Numbered from the stretch's first letter, positions 23,783-34,450 are shown. The stretch is DNA of 64,000 nucleotides from Hymenopus coronatus (GCA_030762935.1 CM060888.1:116571468-116635467), one strand, 5' to 3'. Notes: a model not told the origin generated them from the letters alone. A program made the numbers and translations.

Positions 23783-24673
23783 AAATCTGATGCGTTCCAT
23801 TCACACGACTTTCTCAAAATCTGTGTAACAAATTATTGTTAGTAAGCTTATTCTTCTATTTACTTCATGCTAATCGAGAAAAAATTAGCAGAAATAGTCT
23901 TATTACTTGCTTCTTTGTAAGAAGAAGCAAAATATGGGAGTATTATAGGTTAAAGTGAAGTCAAAAGTTGGTTACTAGGTGACTGAAGTTCCTTTGTTTT
24001 TATAGGCAGACGATGACAAATTCCTGTATGAGCAAAGTATGTTTTTCAAAGCTGAAACCAAAAACAAGGAATATCTCAAAAACGATCAACTCCACGAAAA
24101 AAATTATATAACATAAATTGAGTTATAACGTGCTTTACATTTGTTGTGTTTTAAGTTTTCGTCCAACTCTTACGGTTTAGCAGTTATGCAAAATTCCGTA
24201 AAATTGATCCAGAATAAAGTAATCCTCAGAGGCTATTCCCAGAAAATTCAAGATATACATTTTATTTGTCACGTAAATATCTTTAATATACGATATTTTA
24301 ATAAAAATTGTTAGAGCCATTTTTAAGAAAATCAAAATTTTCGAAATTTTTTCCATATAAAGGGTAGTTGGGGATGGGGGATTTTTCTGAAAATCTTCGT
24401 GTCGCTTCCTTGGACGATACCGAACTTAAATACCAAGTTTGGTATTTAACGGTCTTTTTGTTTCTGAGCTATGCTACCCTCAGACACACACACACACACA
24501 TACACACAAACAGACAGACACACACACGGACATTTTTTAAAAATGCTTCTTTTTTTTATAATTCAGGAGACCCCAAACCATATATTTCCGGTGAAACCTC
24601 TGTATCAAATTTTTGGGTGCAATACAATTCCTTCTCTATACACTATGTATATAGTGATATAGAGAAAGTAATG
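23783..24673 (-). repeat. Family R copy, near full length
   Basis: Reverse copy from TCTGATGCGTTCCATTCACA to CTCTATACACTATGTATATA then GAGAAAGTAATG. It holds the TACCAAGTTTGGTATTTAAC block and a (CA)n core at 24484-24525. Confidence 0.92.
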
Positions 24674-24966
24674 ATATATAATCCTGCAAAGTATAGAAAT
24701 TTATAAATAACAAATAGGTCATTATCGTTTTAAAAGTAAACGTGGGTTGTTATGTCAACGCCTTGAGCCTTTTGAGAGCCCACAACTTAAAATGCCTTAG
24801 AGTTTTTGCATACAGCTTTGATTTGATTTTCAATCCAACCTTTATTTTCTTTTAACAGCCTTTCTTCGAAATAGCTTTATTATTTGAACTGCTAAACTAT
24901 AATCAGGATGCAATTGCATTGCCCAAAACACCATACTAATAACTGAATGATAATTGCATAAATAAA

Positions 24967-25518
24967 AGATCTGATGTGCTCCATTCACATGATTTTTTCT
25001 TAATCTCTATAACAAATTATTATTAATAAGCTTATTCTTCTGTGTATTTAATGCTAAAATTTAGCAGAAACGGTCTTATTACTTAGTTCCTGTATAGGTA
25101 GAAAGGAAATAAGGGAATATATTAGGCTAAACCGACAGTCAAATATTTTAAAATGTCAATGTCTTAAATATCAAATCAAATTTGCTAGAGTCATTTTTTA
25201 GAAAATCATCATTTTCGAATTTTTTTCCATGTGAAGGGTACTTACTGAAAATCTTCGTGTTGCATCATGTTTTGGAAAAAGTTCCATTCGTGTGTGGTCA
25301 CGACTTTCCATTTATTTTTCTCTTCTGCCCTTTTACCTCGATACATTTGTAGGGTAAGACGAACACACGAATGGAACTTTTTCCAAAAAATGATTTTTTT
25401 TGGATTTAGGGGGGCCCAAAACTCTTATTTCCGATGAAATATCGGTATCGAATTTTTGGGTGCAATACAATACCTTCTCTATACACTATGTACATAGTAC
25501 GTGTGGAGAAAGTAAAAA
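24967..25518 (-). repeat. Family R copy with internal replacement
   Basis: Both ends are present (GATCTGATGTGCTCCATTCA and ACTATGTACATAGTACGTGT then GAGAAAGTAAAAA). The middle is deleted after TTCGTGTTGCATC and filled by the rearranged block 25270-25362. Confidence 0.92.
25270..25388. repeat. 26-bp perfect inverted repeat around a copied 63-bp insert
   Basis: The left arm 25270-25295 (starts TTTTGGAAAAAGTTCCATTC) is the exact reverse complement of 25363-25388 (starts ACACACGAATGGAACTTTTT). The right arm is in the normal family R orientation; the left arm is an inverted copy. Between them lie four bases and the 63-bp segment copied from 22647-22709, which stops exactly where the right arm starts. 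Confidence 0.95.
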
Positions 25519-26063
25519 GTAACAAAATTAGTAAGTAATAGAATAATTTATTTTTGCATTTTTAAAAATAACGTAAACTTGTATAGCTTACATATGAAAA
25601 ATAAGTTCTTTGTGCCGTTTTAAGTTAATCAGAAGAACAAAAGTCAGAATCCAATGCTCAGTTGTGGGCAGTGATTGTCTTTATTAGAACGTCACAACAT
25701 TACGCTATAGGGGTGCCTTAACCAATGTACACCGAGTCAAGACCAAAATTACGATACTCATCTATCCAGCGACATTCTCGTCAGAAAATTAACCATTCTA
25801 ACATTTTTCAAGTTTGACAAGCTGTAGTGTCAGCAATATTTATAGTGATATTTTAAACTAATCATTATTTAAGTGTCATTCATTTCTTGACAGAAAAATG
25901 TGGGTTTGAACTTCGTATATTCTTTAACTAACACATGTCACAAAAATTAAATTAAAATATGCAAGAAAAGACTGGGATTTTTGCAGCGTCTTTGTTACAA
26001 ATACGACTGAGATTCGCTTGCGTTATTGGCATTATCTGCTAATACTCTCCTCGTAGCTCCGCT
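25519..26063. other. No gene seen
   Basis: Unassigned AT-rich DNA between an R copy and a SINE-B copy. Confidence 0.5.
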
Positions 26064-26070
26064 TTCCTTA

Positions 26071-26356
26071 AAATGAAATGGAAATGTGGTTTTGTTTATG
26101 GACGCTCTTTAACTGCTGTGGTTCTTAGCGTCCCATTCTATATTGGGAGTGAAAGAGGCCTCTCTATCAGGCTTGAGATTCTTTTACGTGCCGTAAATCC
26201 ATGATACGGGACCAACGGTTTTACTTCCCTTCCGAAGGAACCCATGCTAAGGATTTACGCCCGAAAAAATGCATTGTCTTGCGCCGGGTTTGAACCCGCA
26301 ACCTTGAGTATATGAAGTTAGCATGGTAACCACTACACCACGGAAGGCGACTCTCA
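26071..26356 (-). repeat. SINE-B copy 3
   Basis: Reverse copy; the head at the right has CCGGGTTTGAACCCGC (B box in reverse) and GGTAACCACTACACCACGG. The flanks share TTCCTTA at 26064-26070 and 26357-26363, a short and uncertain target duplication. Confidence 0.85.
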
Positions 26357-26363
26357 TTCCTTA

Positions 26364-26869
26364 GATCCCCATACTAGCCCCACCAGACCCATGAGCTTTT
26401 TCGGGGTTTCCCCGGGCCACATGCAAATGCTGGGTAGATTTTTTTGAGCTTCGAATTTCATGTACACCAATATCATTCATCCTTCATCCCAGGGTTGAAA
26501 GTTCGGCGACGTGCTCGGCGCAGCGTGGCTGTAATAAATGTCTCTAACTTTGACCGGTTGTTGGTATGAGGACCGCTCCTACATTCCCGGTAGGATATGC
26601 TTCCTGGTCTGACAGTCCGGCTGTGGGATGCTTATACCTGAAAACCGTAGGGACCTTGTCGTTCTGAACCAAGTCTTGGTTTGAGTCCCGCCTTGAGGAT
26701 GGGTGTTTGTGTGTACGTGTATTTTTCATAAAACAAAAAAGGCAAACAAAGGAAACTTTGGGAAAAGGGAAAAAAAGGGAATACAGCGCCGGAGTCCCGA
26801 CTAGACCCCGGAACTGTATTTTTAATATATAAAAAAAAAGAAAAGAAAAAAAGGAAAAAAACACGCTCC
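26364..26869. other. GC-richer stretch with a B-box-like word
   Basis: The patch at 26390-26470 contains GGGGTTTCCCCGGGCCACAT. Near 26690 is TTGGTTTGAGTCCCGCC, which fits an RNA polymerase III B box. These may be further SINE fragments or the 5' part of the LINE that follows. The long minus-strand frames here have no motif. Confidence 0.35.
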
Positions 26870-27193
26870 TGATTCTGGTAGCCAGATGTATCTTCTCTCC
26901 TCACCCGTCCCTCCCGAGGCATAGGTACAATAATCAACACATAGTTCTGTGCCTAGTCCCCTCCGTTCTTATCCTAATCCTTTCTCCTTATCAGGCTTTA
27001 TCTCACTGTACTTTTCCGACGTTGAACGGTTAGTTTTTTAAACACAGTGACGAATTTGACTTGTGTTTTTCTTTTCGCGTGCAGTTTCGCGTGGAGTTAA
27101 ACGGGGCTACTTTGACAGCCTCTTCTATCCGTACTTTCTTTGTGTGTTCGTGCTTTCTTTCCATCCATTCCATTATTGGAACATTTCTACACC

Positions 27194-28756
27194 ATGGCTG
27201 CCCCCGTTGATACGGGGCAGCTTATTTATTCTGCGATGCAGACGTGCTACCAATCTGAGGACCAGCCATCTTCTCTACCGGCGCCACACTCAGCTCTTCC
27301 AACCGCGTCAAGCAGCTCCCACGGAGAAACCTCTTTGTCACCTCATCAGCAGCGCCAGCCCGTGCCCGCTATTACGTGCTACCAATCTGAGGACCAGCCA
27401 TCTTCTCTATCGGCGCCACACTCAGCTCTTCCAACCGCGTCAAGCAGCTCCCAGGGAGAAACCTCTTTGTCACCTCATCAGCAACGCCAGTCCGTGCCCG
27501 CTACTACGTGCTACCAGCCTCAGGACCAGCCATCTTCTCTATCGGCGCCACACTCAGCTCTTCCAACCGCGTCAAGCAGCTCCCAGGGAGAAACCTCTTT
27601 GTCACCTCATCAGCAACGCCAGCCCGTGCCCGCTACTACGCATTGCTCTGGTCAAATGCGGCCTGTCGACCGCGGCCTGCCTTCCGCCGGTTTTGCACCA
27701 CCCAGCCGGGATAGTTCTTGCCCACGTGACTCCAAGAGGAAGAAACTGGATTCTGCTGTACCTGATTCTTCTTTCGCTACAACTAACCGTTTTGCACCCT
27801 TGGCTGACATGGATCTAGAAGATAGTGATCATGGCATAAGTACGCCTACTCCTTCTGTCTCCCCACCCCCAAAGCCACCTCCTATCTATGTTTCTAATAT
27901 ACTCAACGTGAATACTGTCCTCAAACACTTACAAACATCCAATGTTGGCGCTTACAAGCTTGTTACACTGGACAGCAACAAGGTCAAATTCACTTTCGAG
28001 ACTGTGGACGGTTATCGTGCAGCCATACATTATTTTGAGGGCCAAAAGGCCGAGTTTCACACGTACCAAATGCGTCATGATCGCAACCTCCGGGTGGTTA
28101 TTCGTGGGCTTCATCCCACTATAGACACTGCTCTAGTGCTGCAAGAATTGACCTCCCTTGGATATTCACCCGCACAGATGACTCCAGTTTACCATCCCGT
28201 CACCAAGGCGAAGCTACCTCTCTTTTACGTGGATCTCAAGCCCAGTCCACTCAACGACGACATCTATAAGCTCGATCGTTTGTACTACACGATGGTGAGA
28301 GTGGAGCCCCCGAAACCCATAAGGGGTGTTATTCAGTGCATGAATTGTCAGGAATTTGGGCACAGTCGTAATTATTGCCACAAACAACCCCGTTGTGTCA
28401 AATGTGATGGCCATCATCCCAGTGCGCAGTGCTCTAAGGCTCCTCACGCGGCGCCGCAGTGTGTGAACTGTCAAGGTCAACATACGGCGAATTATAAAGG
28501 CTGTCCTGTTCATCGACTCCTCCAAGTCATTCAGTCTCGCTCTTCTTCCCGACGTACAGTTTCTGGTGCCTCTCCTGCTGCCGTTCCTCCATTTCATGCT
28601 TTCCCACCTATGGAGTCTACCTTGCCTACTTCCACTGAAGCTGCCTCTCCTCGTCCTCCTGCATTTCATGCTCGACCTTTGCTGTCGTCTCTAGTTTCTC
28701 GGAGTTCCCATCCCAGTGCTAACGCAGCCCTTTGCAGCCGCAACCTGTCAGTGTGA
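27194..28756 (+). CDS. Jockey-type ORF1 (Gag-like nucleic-acid-binding protein)
   Basis: ORF1 proteins of this clade bind the element RNA in a particle and aid reverse transcription. The start was set at ATG 27194 because its context is CACCATGG; an upstream extension to 27140 has no ATG. The frame gives 520 residues. Residues about 17-149 are three 44-residue repeats rich in Ser, Gln and Pro. A middle region of RRM/PRE type includes LRVVIRGLHPTIDT near residue 300. Three zinc knuckles follow at about 382-440: CMNCQEFGHSRNYC (C-x2-C-x4-H-x4-C), CVKCDGHHPSAQC and CVNCQGQHTANYKGC. The Ser/Pro tail ends at TGA 28754. In the +1 frame an open run to TGA 28887 encodes MARLDSIFALLQPLLTTLQQ, the usual leucine-rich end of such proteins, so a frameshift near 28740 probably shortened the protein. 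No stop interrupts the rest. Confidence 0.88.
   Translation: MAAPVDTGQLIYSAMQTCYQSEDQPSSLPAPHSALPTASSSSHGETSLSPHQQRQPVPAITCYQSEDQPSSLSAPHSALPTASSSSQGETSLSPHQQRQSVPATTCYQPQDQPSSLSAPHSALPTASSSSQGETSLSPHQQRQPVPATTHCSGQMRPVDRGLPSAGFAPPSRDSSCPRDSKRKKLDSAVPDSSFATTNRFAPLADMDLEDSDHGISTPTPSVSPPPKPPPIYVSNILNVNTVLKHLQTSNVGAYKLVTLDSNKVKFTFETVDGYRAAIHYFEGQKAEFHTYQMRHDRNLRVVIRGLHPTIDTALVLQELTSLGYSPAQMTPVYHPVTKAKLPLFYVDLKPSPLNDDIYKLDRLYYTMVRVEPPKPIRGVIQCMNCQEFGHSRNYCHKQPRCVKCDGHHPSAQCSKAPHAAPQCVNCQGQHTANYKGCPVHRLLQVIQSRSSSRRTVSGASPAAVPPFHAFPPMESTLPTSTEAASPRPPAFHARPLLSSLVSRSSHPSANAALCSRNLSV
27244..27639 (+). repeat. Three 132-bp tandem repeats within ORF1
   Basis: Units start at 27244, 27376 and 27508, each opening GTGCTACCA. 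The period is 132 bp (44 codons), so the frame is kept, and units differ by only a few bases. Because the period is a multiple of three and stops are absent, a second frame is also open here for 251 codons (27063-27818); I treat that as a by-product. Confidence 0.95.
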
Positions 28757-28915
28757 ACAGGACCGTTCTCCATTGGACTGCTTAATGGCTCGACTGGACT
28801 CTATCTTCGCTCTTCTACAGCCCCTTCTTACTACCCTGCAGCAATTGACCGCGGTTAGGGACGCAGTGGGCGGCCAAGGTTCCTTGTGAATTGTCGTGCC
28901 ATGGAGTGGTTGTTT

Positions 28916-28927
28916 TTATTACTATTA

Positions 28928-29021
<94 letters not shown>
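28916..29021. repeat. (ATT)n microsatellite at LINE / family R junction
   Basis: About 105 bp of ATT repeats with one interruption near 28978. The left side is the first codons of a would-be LINE ORF2; the right side is the middle of a family R copy at its GT core. Confidence 0.95.
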
Positions 29022-29023
<2 letters not shown>

Positions 29024-29510
29024 GTGTCTGTGTATCTGTGAACACGATAACTCAAAAACGAACAGTCGGTTAAATACCAAACTTGGTGTTTAGGTTCAAC
29101 ATCTTTCAAGGATGCAACACGAAGTTTTTCAAGAAAATTTCCCACCGCAAACTGCCATTTACATGGGAAAAAATTCAAAGCTTTGATTTTTGAAAAATGG
29201 TTCTAACGTTTTTGAATAATATACCGTACATTAAAGATACTTATATACAAATATAATGTATGTTTTGAATATTCTGGGAATAGCCTCTGAAGCCCTCCTC
29301 ATTGAATGACTTTTGCATAACTGGAAAACCATAAGAGGTAGAGAAAAGGTTACTACACAAATATGTAGAGCTCTATTAAACACACAATATATGTCATATA
29401 CAATTTTGTTGTAGAGTTAACCATTTCCTAGATATTCTTTGTTATCGATTTCAATTTTAAAAACTTGACTTTTATGCTTAATTTTCATTGTGAAAGTAGC
29501 CTATTTCCTT
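29022..29510 (+). repeat. Family R copy, starts at the GT core
   Basis: Begins with TGTGTCTGTGTATCTGTGAA directly after the ATT array and runs through AAATACCAAACTTGG and ATTCTGGGAATAGCCTC. It fades out near 29510, before the B end. Confidence 0.8.
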
Positions 29511-30251
29511 TCGACAATCAACTTGCACTTCTACATTGAACTTTAACCATTGTTGTTGTTATTATTATCATTATTGCTATGCTTATTATTAGTATTATTA
29601 TTTATATTATTATTTAATTTAATTGAAGAACTAACTAGCATTAAATTATTTAAATAATGAGAGCATCTCACAGCATTTTGAAATTGACATTAAGTACCGC
29701 CACTGCAGTTTTTGCAGGTGCCAGGGCAAGGGAACAATTTTAAGTTGGAGGGTTGTGGAAAAGGAAGGGATGAAAGGGCTTTATACTTCTTTCTTTACCA
29801 AACGTTAGGAGGGAAACTTCGTTTTTATATTTCTCCCCGATGCTGGAGAGAGGGAAAATCTAAAGTAAGACCCATGTCAAATGTTGCCCCGTGCTACAAT
29901 CCCTCGAAAGTTTTACTCCCCTCGCTTTGACCGCTGTCCGAATTTCTAGGGTTGCATTCTAAAAGGAGGAAGGTCAGTGTAGATTTTCATTTTTTCCTGC
30001 CATAAAACGTTTCCCTTCATCTGGGAATGTATAACTGTAAAAGAATTTATGACTAAGTTATGATTTGAAGGGAACAGCTTCTTGCTGGCTAGCCTTTAGG
30101 GCGGATTTCTAGAAAATGGAAGTGGGAAGGGTAGACGGTCATTTTTTGTCTGTTTTCCTTAACCAAGGCAAGTTTCCTTTATTTCAGACAAATCTGCTAT
30201 GAAAATTTGTAAATATAATATATGAGAATAAAACTGATCCTTCCTGCATAT
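29511..30251. other. No supported gene
   Basis: Includes a second, imperfect ATT-rich tract at about 29550-29620. A 72-residue frame at 29712-29930 has no motif. Confidence 0.45.
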
Positions 30252-30655
30252 ACAGAGTGTTAATGAACTACATCGAAATAATTTGCGAGATTGGCACGTG
30301 ACTGATATAAGTAATTTGAGATGGGCGATGCATGGTCCCCGGATAAACATAACGCAGCTACATAGCGTTAAACGTGTGGGTATCAGGTGCTGATAAGTCG
30401 GTGTTAAAGCTAAGCAGGTTGAAAAAAATGGCTTAGAATGTCCTTCGATTCTTGTCATATAATAAATATTTTTTATTATTATTTTTTTCATTGCAGACGA
30501 AGTGCCACGATACGTGGTGTACTGGCATTTTAGAAACGTACAGGCGTTACTTTGACATTTCAAAAAACAGGCCATAAATCTCCTATCTTCTATACTTGTT
30601 TAAGTCATCTACATATTCTGTGAAAATATTTCGATATAGTTCATTAACGTCCTGT
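30252..30655. mobile_element. MITE with ~32-bp terminal inverted repeats
   Basis: A 404-bp element. The left end ACAGAGTGTTAATGAACTAC is matched in reverse at the right end (ACAGGACGTTAATGAACTAT), both followed by ATCGAAATA. ATAT flanks both ends, either a 4-base target duplication or TA plus chance. No transposase is inside. Superfamily not assigned. Confidence 0.82.
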
Positions 30656-30763
30656 ATATTGATCCTATGGGTGCTAAATAATTCAATGGAAAATAGCAGC
30701 TAAATTCATTTGCACTGAGTAAAATTTCTATTTGAAGTATTTTCTTGATGTTGTCGTTTTTCT

Positions 30764-31273
30764 TTCTCTACTTCATAATAGGTAGAGAAGACATGGCGTT
30801 CCACCCAAAAATTCGATAAAAACGTGCTTTGAGGTCTCTGAAGTTCTCTTCTAATTTTAGCATAACTGGTAAACAGAAAAATCTACACATATGTGTAGAT
30901 CTCGTTATACACACCCAGTTTATGTAAAATATATATTATTGTGGAATTAATCATTTACGAGGGTTCCTTGTTTTTTGTTTAAATTAACATATACTTATAC
31001 TTTTCTCATTTTTTTCCATCCTGGTCATGAAATAGAAGGGAATTTTAAGGCCAATGCAATCACACCGTGACTAGCTACTAAAAGTTTTGACTATCCCTTT
31101 AGTCTGCGTATTCCTTTATTCCTTTTTATTTACAAGGAACTATGGAATATAACAATTTCTGCTAATGATTTTCTTAATTAGCATGGAGTAGATAAGAGAA
31201 GAGGTTTTATCAAAATCACTTGTTGCAGAATAGGTAGAGAAAGTTCTGTGGATGTATAAAATCAGATTTCTGC
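30764..31273 (+). repeat. Family R copy, both ends, internal deletion
   Basis: Starts TTTCTCTACTTCATAATAGG, keeps GTTCCACCCAAAAATTCGAT, then jumps from GGTCTCTG to TAGCATAACTGGTAAAC. It ends GTAGAGAAAGTTCTGTGGAT then CAGATTT. Confidence 0.86.
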
Positions 31274-31602
31274 GCTGCTATATGGATATCAGCTTTAATA
31301 TCTATCTACCTTGGGGAATCTTTTATGAAATGTCATCTATTTCTGTATCTCCGTTATTGGCAAATAAAGCCTATACATTGTTTTAAACAAGAATGACCAT
31401 TCGTCATTTATGTGATTGTGTGAGGATCAGAAAATACTATAAGGAAAAAGAAATCTGTTTCATGGTATGCAATTCCTTTTGCCTTTAATAAGCTCGTATA
31501 CAAATGAAGGTGTGTACTTGCAGTGAGAGTTGTGAACCTAGTTACGTTTAGGATACCTGAGTTTTTCTATTCGGTTATACAGGAGCACAATGCATATAAA
31601 AA
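31274..31602. other. No gene seen
   Basis: Unassigned AT-rich DNA between two R copies of opposite orientation. Confidence 0.5.
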
Positions 31603-32358
31603 GAATTCTGATGTGTTCCATTATACATCTCTGCAACAAATTATTGTTAAAACCCTTATGCTTCTAGTTATTTCATGCTAATCGAGAAAAAATAGCAGAA
31701 ATAGTCTTATTACTTACTTCCTTGTAAGTAGAACCGAAATAAGGGAGTACCATAGGTTAAAGTGTTAGTCAAAAGCTAGTTGCTATGTGACTGAAGTTCC
31801 TTTGTTTGTATGGCCAGGAGTTGACAAATTCCCGTATGAGAAAAGTATACTTTTAAAGCTGAAACCAATAACAAGGAATATCTCAAAAACGATCCACTCC
31901 ATGAAAAACGTTCTTACAACATAAATGGTTAGTTTTAATGTGCTCTACATTTTTTGTGTGGTAAGCTTTTGTCCATCTCTTACAGTTTAGCAGCTATGCA
32001 AAATTTCGTAAAATACATACACAATAAGTAGTCTTCAGAGGCTATTCCCAGAACATTCAAATATACATTTTATTTGTTATTTATTTAGTCTACTTACGAT
32101 ATTTTAATCAAAATCGTTAGATCTATTTTTGAGAAAATCAAAAATTTCAAAAAAGTTTCCACCTAAAGCGTAGTTGGGGTGGGGGGGGACCTTCTTGAAA
32201 ATCTTTGTGTCGCATCCTTGGAAGATACTGAATTTAAATACCAAGTTTGGTATTTAACGGGGTTTTTCGTTTTGGAGCTAAGCCGTCCACACACACACAC
32301 ACGCACACGCACGCACACACACAGGCATACACACGCACATACGAGGACCTTTTCCCAA
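31603..32358 (-). repeat. Family R copy, first of a tandem pair, A end missing
   Basis: Reverse copy from TTCTGATGTGTTCCATTATA to the CA-rich core (32290-32340) and GAGGACCTTTTCCCAAAAA, where it stops and the next copy begins at its own B terminus. Confidence 0.9.
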
Positions 32359-33155
32359 AAATCTGATGTGTTCCATTCACATGACTTTCTCTACATCTCT
32401 GCAACAAATTATTGTTAGAAAGCTTTTGTTTCGATTTACTTCAAGCTAATCGAGAAAAAATTAGCAGAAATAGTCTTATTACTTGCTTCCTTGTAAGTAG
32501 AAGCGAAATAAGGGAGTACCACATGTTAAAGTGACAGGCAGAAGCTGGTTGCTATGTGACTGATGTTCCTTTGTTTGTATGGAATAACTCAATAACGATG
32601 AACTCCACGAACAAAATGTTTATAACATAAACTGTGTGTTTTAGCGTGCTCTACATTTTCTGTTGAGTGGGTTTTTTTTCTATGTCTTAAAGAGGTATTT
32701 AAAAGTTGTACCTAGAAAATTCAAGATATACATTTTATTTGTCATATAAATATCTTTAAAATACAATATTATAATCAAAATCGTTAGATCCGTTTTTTAG
32801 AAAATCAAAATTTTTGGAACTTTTTTCCATATAAAGGGTAGTTTGGGATAGGGGGGGAGGTTATTGAAAATCTTCGTGTCGCATCCTTGGAAGATACTGA
32901 ACTTAAATACGAAGTTTGGTATTTAACGGAATTTTCGTTTTTGAGCTATTTTGCCCACAGACACATACAAACACACACACACACACACTCACACTGATAG
33001 ACAGAGAGACTCACATATACAGTAATTTTTCTTAAAGTGCTTTGTTTAGATTTAGGTTGTCTCAAAACATATTTCCGGTGAAATGTCGATATCAAATTTT
33101 TGGGTGCAATATAGTACCTTCTCTATACAGTGTGTACATAGTAGGTGTGGAGAAG
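32359..33155 (-). repeat. Family R copy, second of a tandem pair
   Basis: Starts exactly at TCTGATGTGTTCCATTCACA after the previous copy and ends at TTCTCTATACAGTGTGTACA then GGAGAAGTAAAAG. The pair is head to tail in the same orientation. Confidence 0.92.
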
Positions 33156-33257
33156 TAAAAGTTTCGTAAGAATTGTTTGTAGAAGTTATTTCAAAATAAA
33201 GGACAGTTAGCAAAGAAAGTGTAATGAAACGAATTTCTTTTTTAAATTTATTATTGG

Positions 33258-33500
33258 TTAGACCGATTGCCGGTTAGAGGCCGTATGCTGGATTTGTGGT
33301 GGCCAAATCGGCATCAGGACGGGTTTTCTCTGGATTCTTTGATTCCCCCGCCATTCATTCATCCCATTTCTTAGTTGTTTTATCATTTTCACACTCATGC
33401 CATCCTGGTTATTCGCTCTGATCAAGAATTCGCCTGTTCTTTAACTGACAACTGATCCCAGCCGCTGGCTTCTAATTCCTGGGGAGCATCAGTTCTCCGT
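33258..33500 (+). repeat. SINE-A-related copy, diverged
   Basis: Contains GGATTTGTGGTGGCCAAATC and GACGGGTTTTCTCTGGATTC, which match the SINE-A body, followed by a different 3' part (CTCATGCCATCCTGG ... AACTGATCCCAGCCGCTGGC). It may be a distinct SINE-A subfamily. Confidence 0.6.
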
Positions 33501-34450
33501 ACGAGGAAGATAAATAATGAGTGAACAGAGAAGAAGCACTTCTTTCATTTTCTTTGCTATTTCTTACATTCATTCCGTGTTTATTATTTTTGCTTTTGCA
33601 GTAACAATATTGCGGCTTGTTTAATAGTTCGCATTTTATTCATTTTCTTCTCCTTTCTACATTCCTCTTATCCGGTTAAGAGCTAGTAAACTTGAAGAAT
33701 TATGATAGTTTGCTTTTTACGGGTTTGGAAATTTCCTGTCGTCTATTTACCCCTCATTTGAACATTGGAAACTTAAATGTCAGTTAGCTACCGGATTTAA
33801 ATGACAACCCAAATCACCGATGTGTAAAACATCAGACACTTAGACAAGATTAATCTGTAGAAGGGATCAATATCTCTCACGTAGTCTCAGGTCTGCTAGC
33901 AAAGCGAGTGCAGCAGAGTTAACAAGGTGTCTAACCTGAAGGTTAACTCCGGCGCGAGCCTTTAGTTTTGCACCAGCGAAGGAGTTTCTGTTTCTGAAGG
34001 GCTGGGTGAACCCATCATTCAGTTCCACTCCATTAACATCTTATCCGATACACTGTAGCCTCCATTCCTCTTCTCTCAGTGCTGCACTTTTTTCGTACTT
34101 TATGAATTTCATGACCCGTGATGACGTTATTCCTTACAATATGTTGCAATATACCTTAGTGCTCTCAATACCGGTCTGGATGGTGGATATGGCAACATTG
34201 CAGAGATCAACCTTGTGATTGGTTTCAGCAAGTTCTTCATGTGAACATGCATCTACTTGTTATTTATTTATGTTGTCAGAAGTAAATCGAGCATTCGTGT
34301 TTGTAAAGAAGAGTGACGGTAAGGAATAAACATACGCTAGCCTACCATAATATTGGTAGCAACATTCTGCGATCACAATATACACCTCATCCTTCGCTGT
34401 CAGTACAGTCTTCCGTTTCCTCAACTTCTTCATCTTCTCCTTCTTCTTTT
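33501..34450. other. No supported gene
   Basis: A GC-richer patch at 33930-34020 and a 70-residue frame at 34006-34218 have no recognisable motif. Confidence 0.45.

Larger units (their letters stand above)
26870..28915 (+). mobile_element. Jockey-like non-LTR retrotransposon, ORF1 only
   Basis: A GC-richer block holding a complete 5' leader candidate and ORF1, then stopping at the ATG expected for ORF2. The left boundary is a guess from base composition. No endonuclease or reverse-transcriptase motif follows. LINE copies are usually truncated at the 5' end, so loss of the 3' end is unusual. Whether this is a deletion at the (ATT)n array or an ORF1-only derivative cannot be told from one copy. 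Confidence 0.75.

Noticed and set aside
24368..24706. Frames of 60-124 residues such as this one and those at 5710-6012, 36273-36684, 56339-56677 and 63372-63722
   Set aside because: They recur because family R copies share the same chance open frames; they are broken differently in each copy and show no conserved protein.
26544..26940. Two overlapping minus-strand frames of about 105 residues
   Set aside because: Phe-rich translations of an A-rich tract; no motif.
27063..27818. A 251-codon frame overlapping LINE ORF1
   Set aside because: It lies in another frame of the 132-bp tandem repeats; the period is a multiple of three and keeps any stop-free frame open. The zinc-knuckle frame is the real one.
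28815..29178. Frames rich in Ile or Asn on both strands
   Set aside because: They are translations of the (ATT)n microsatellite.
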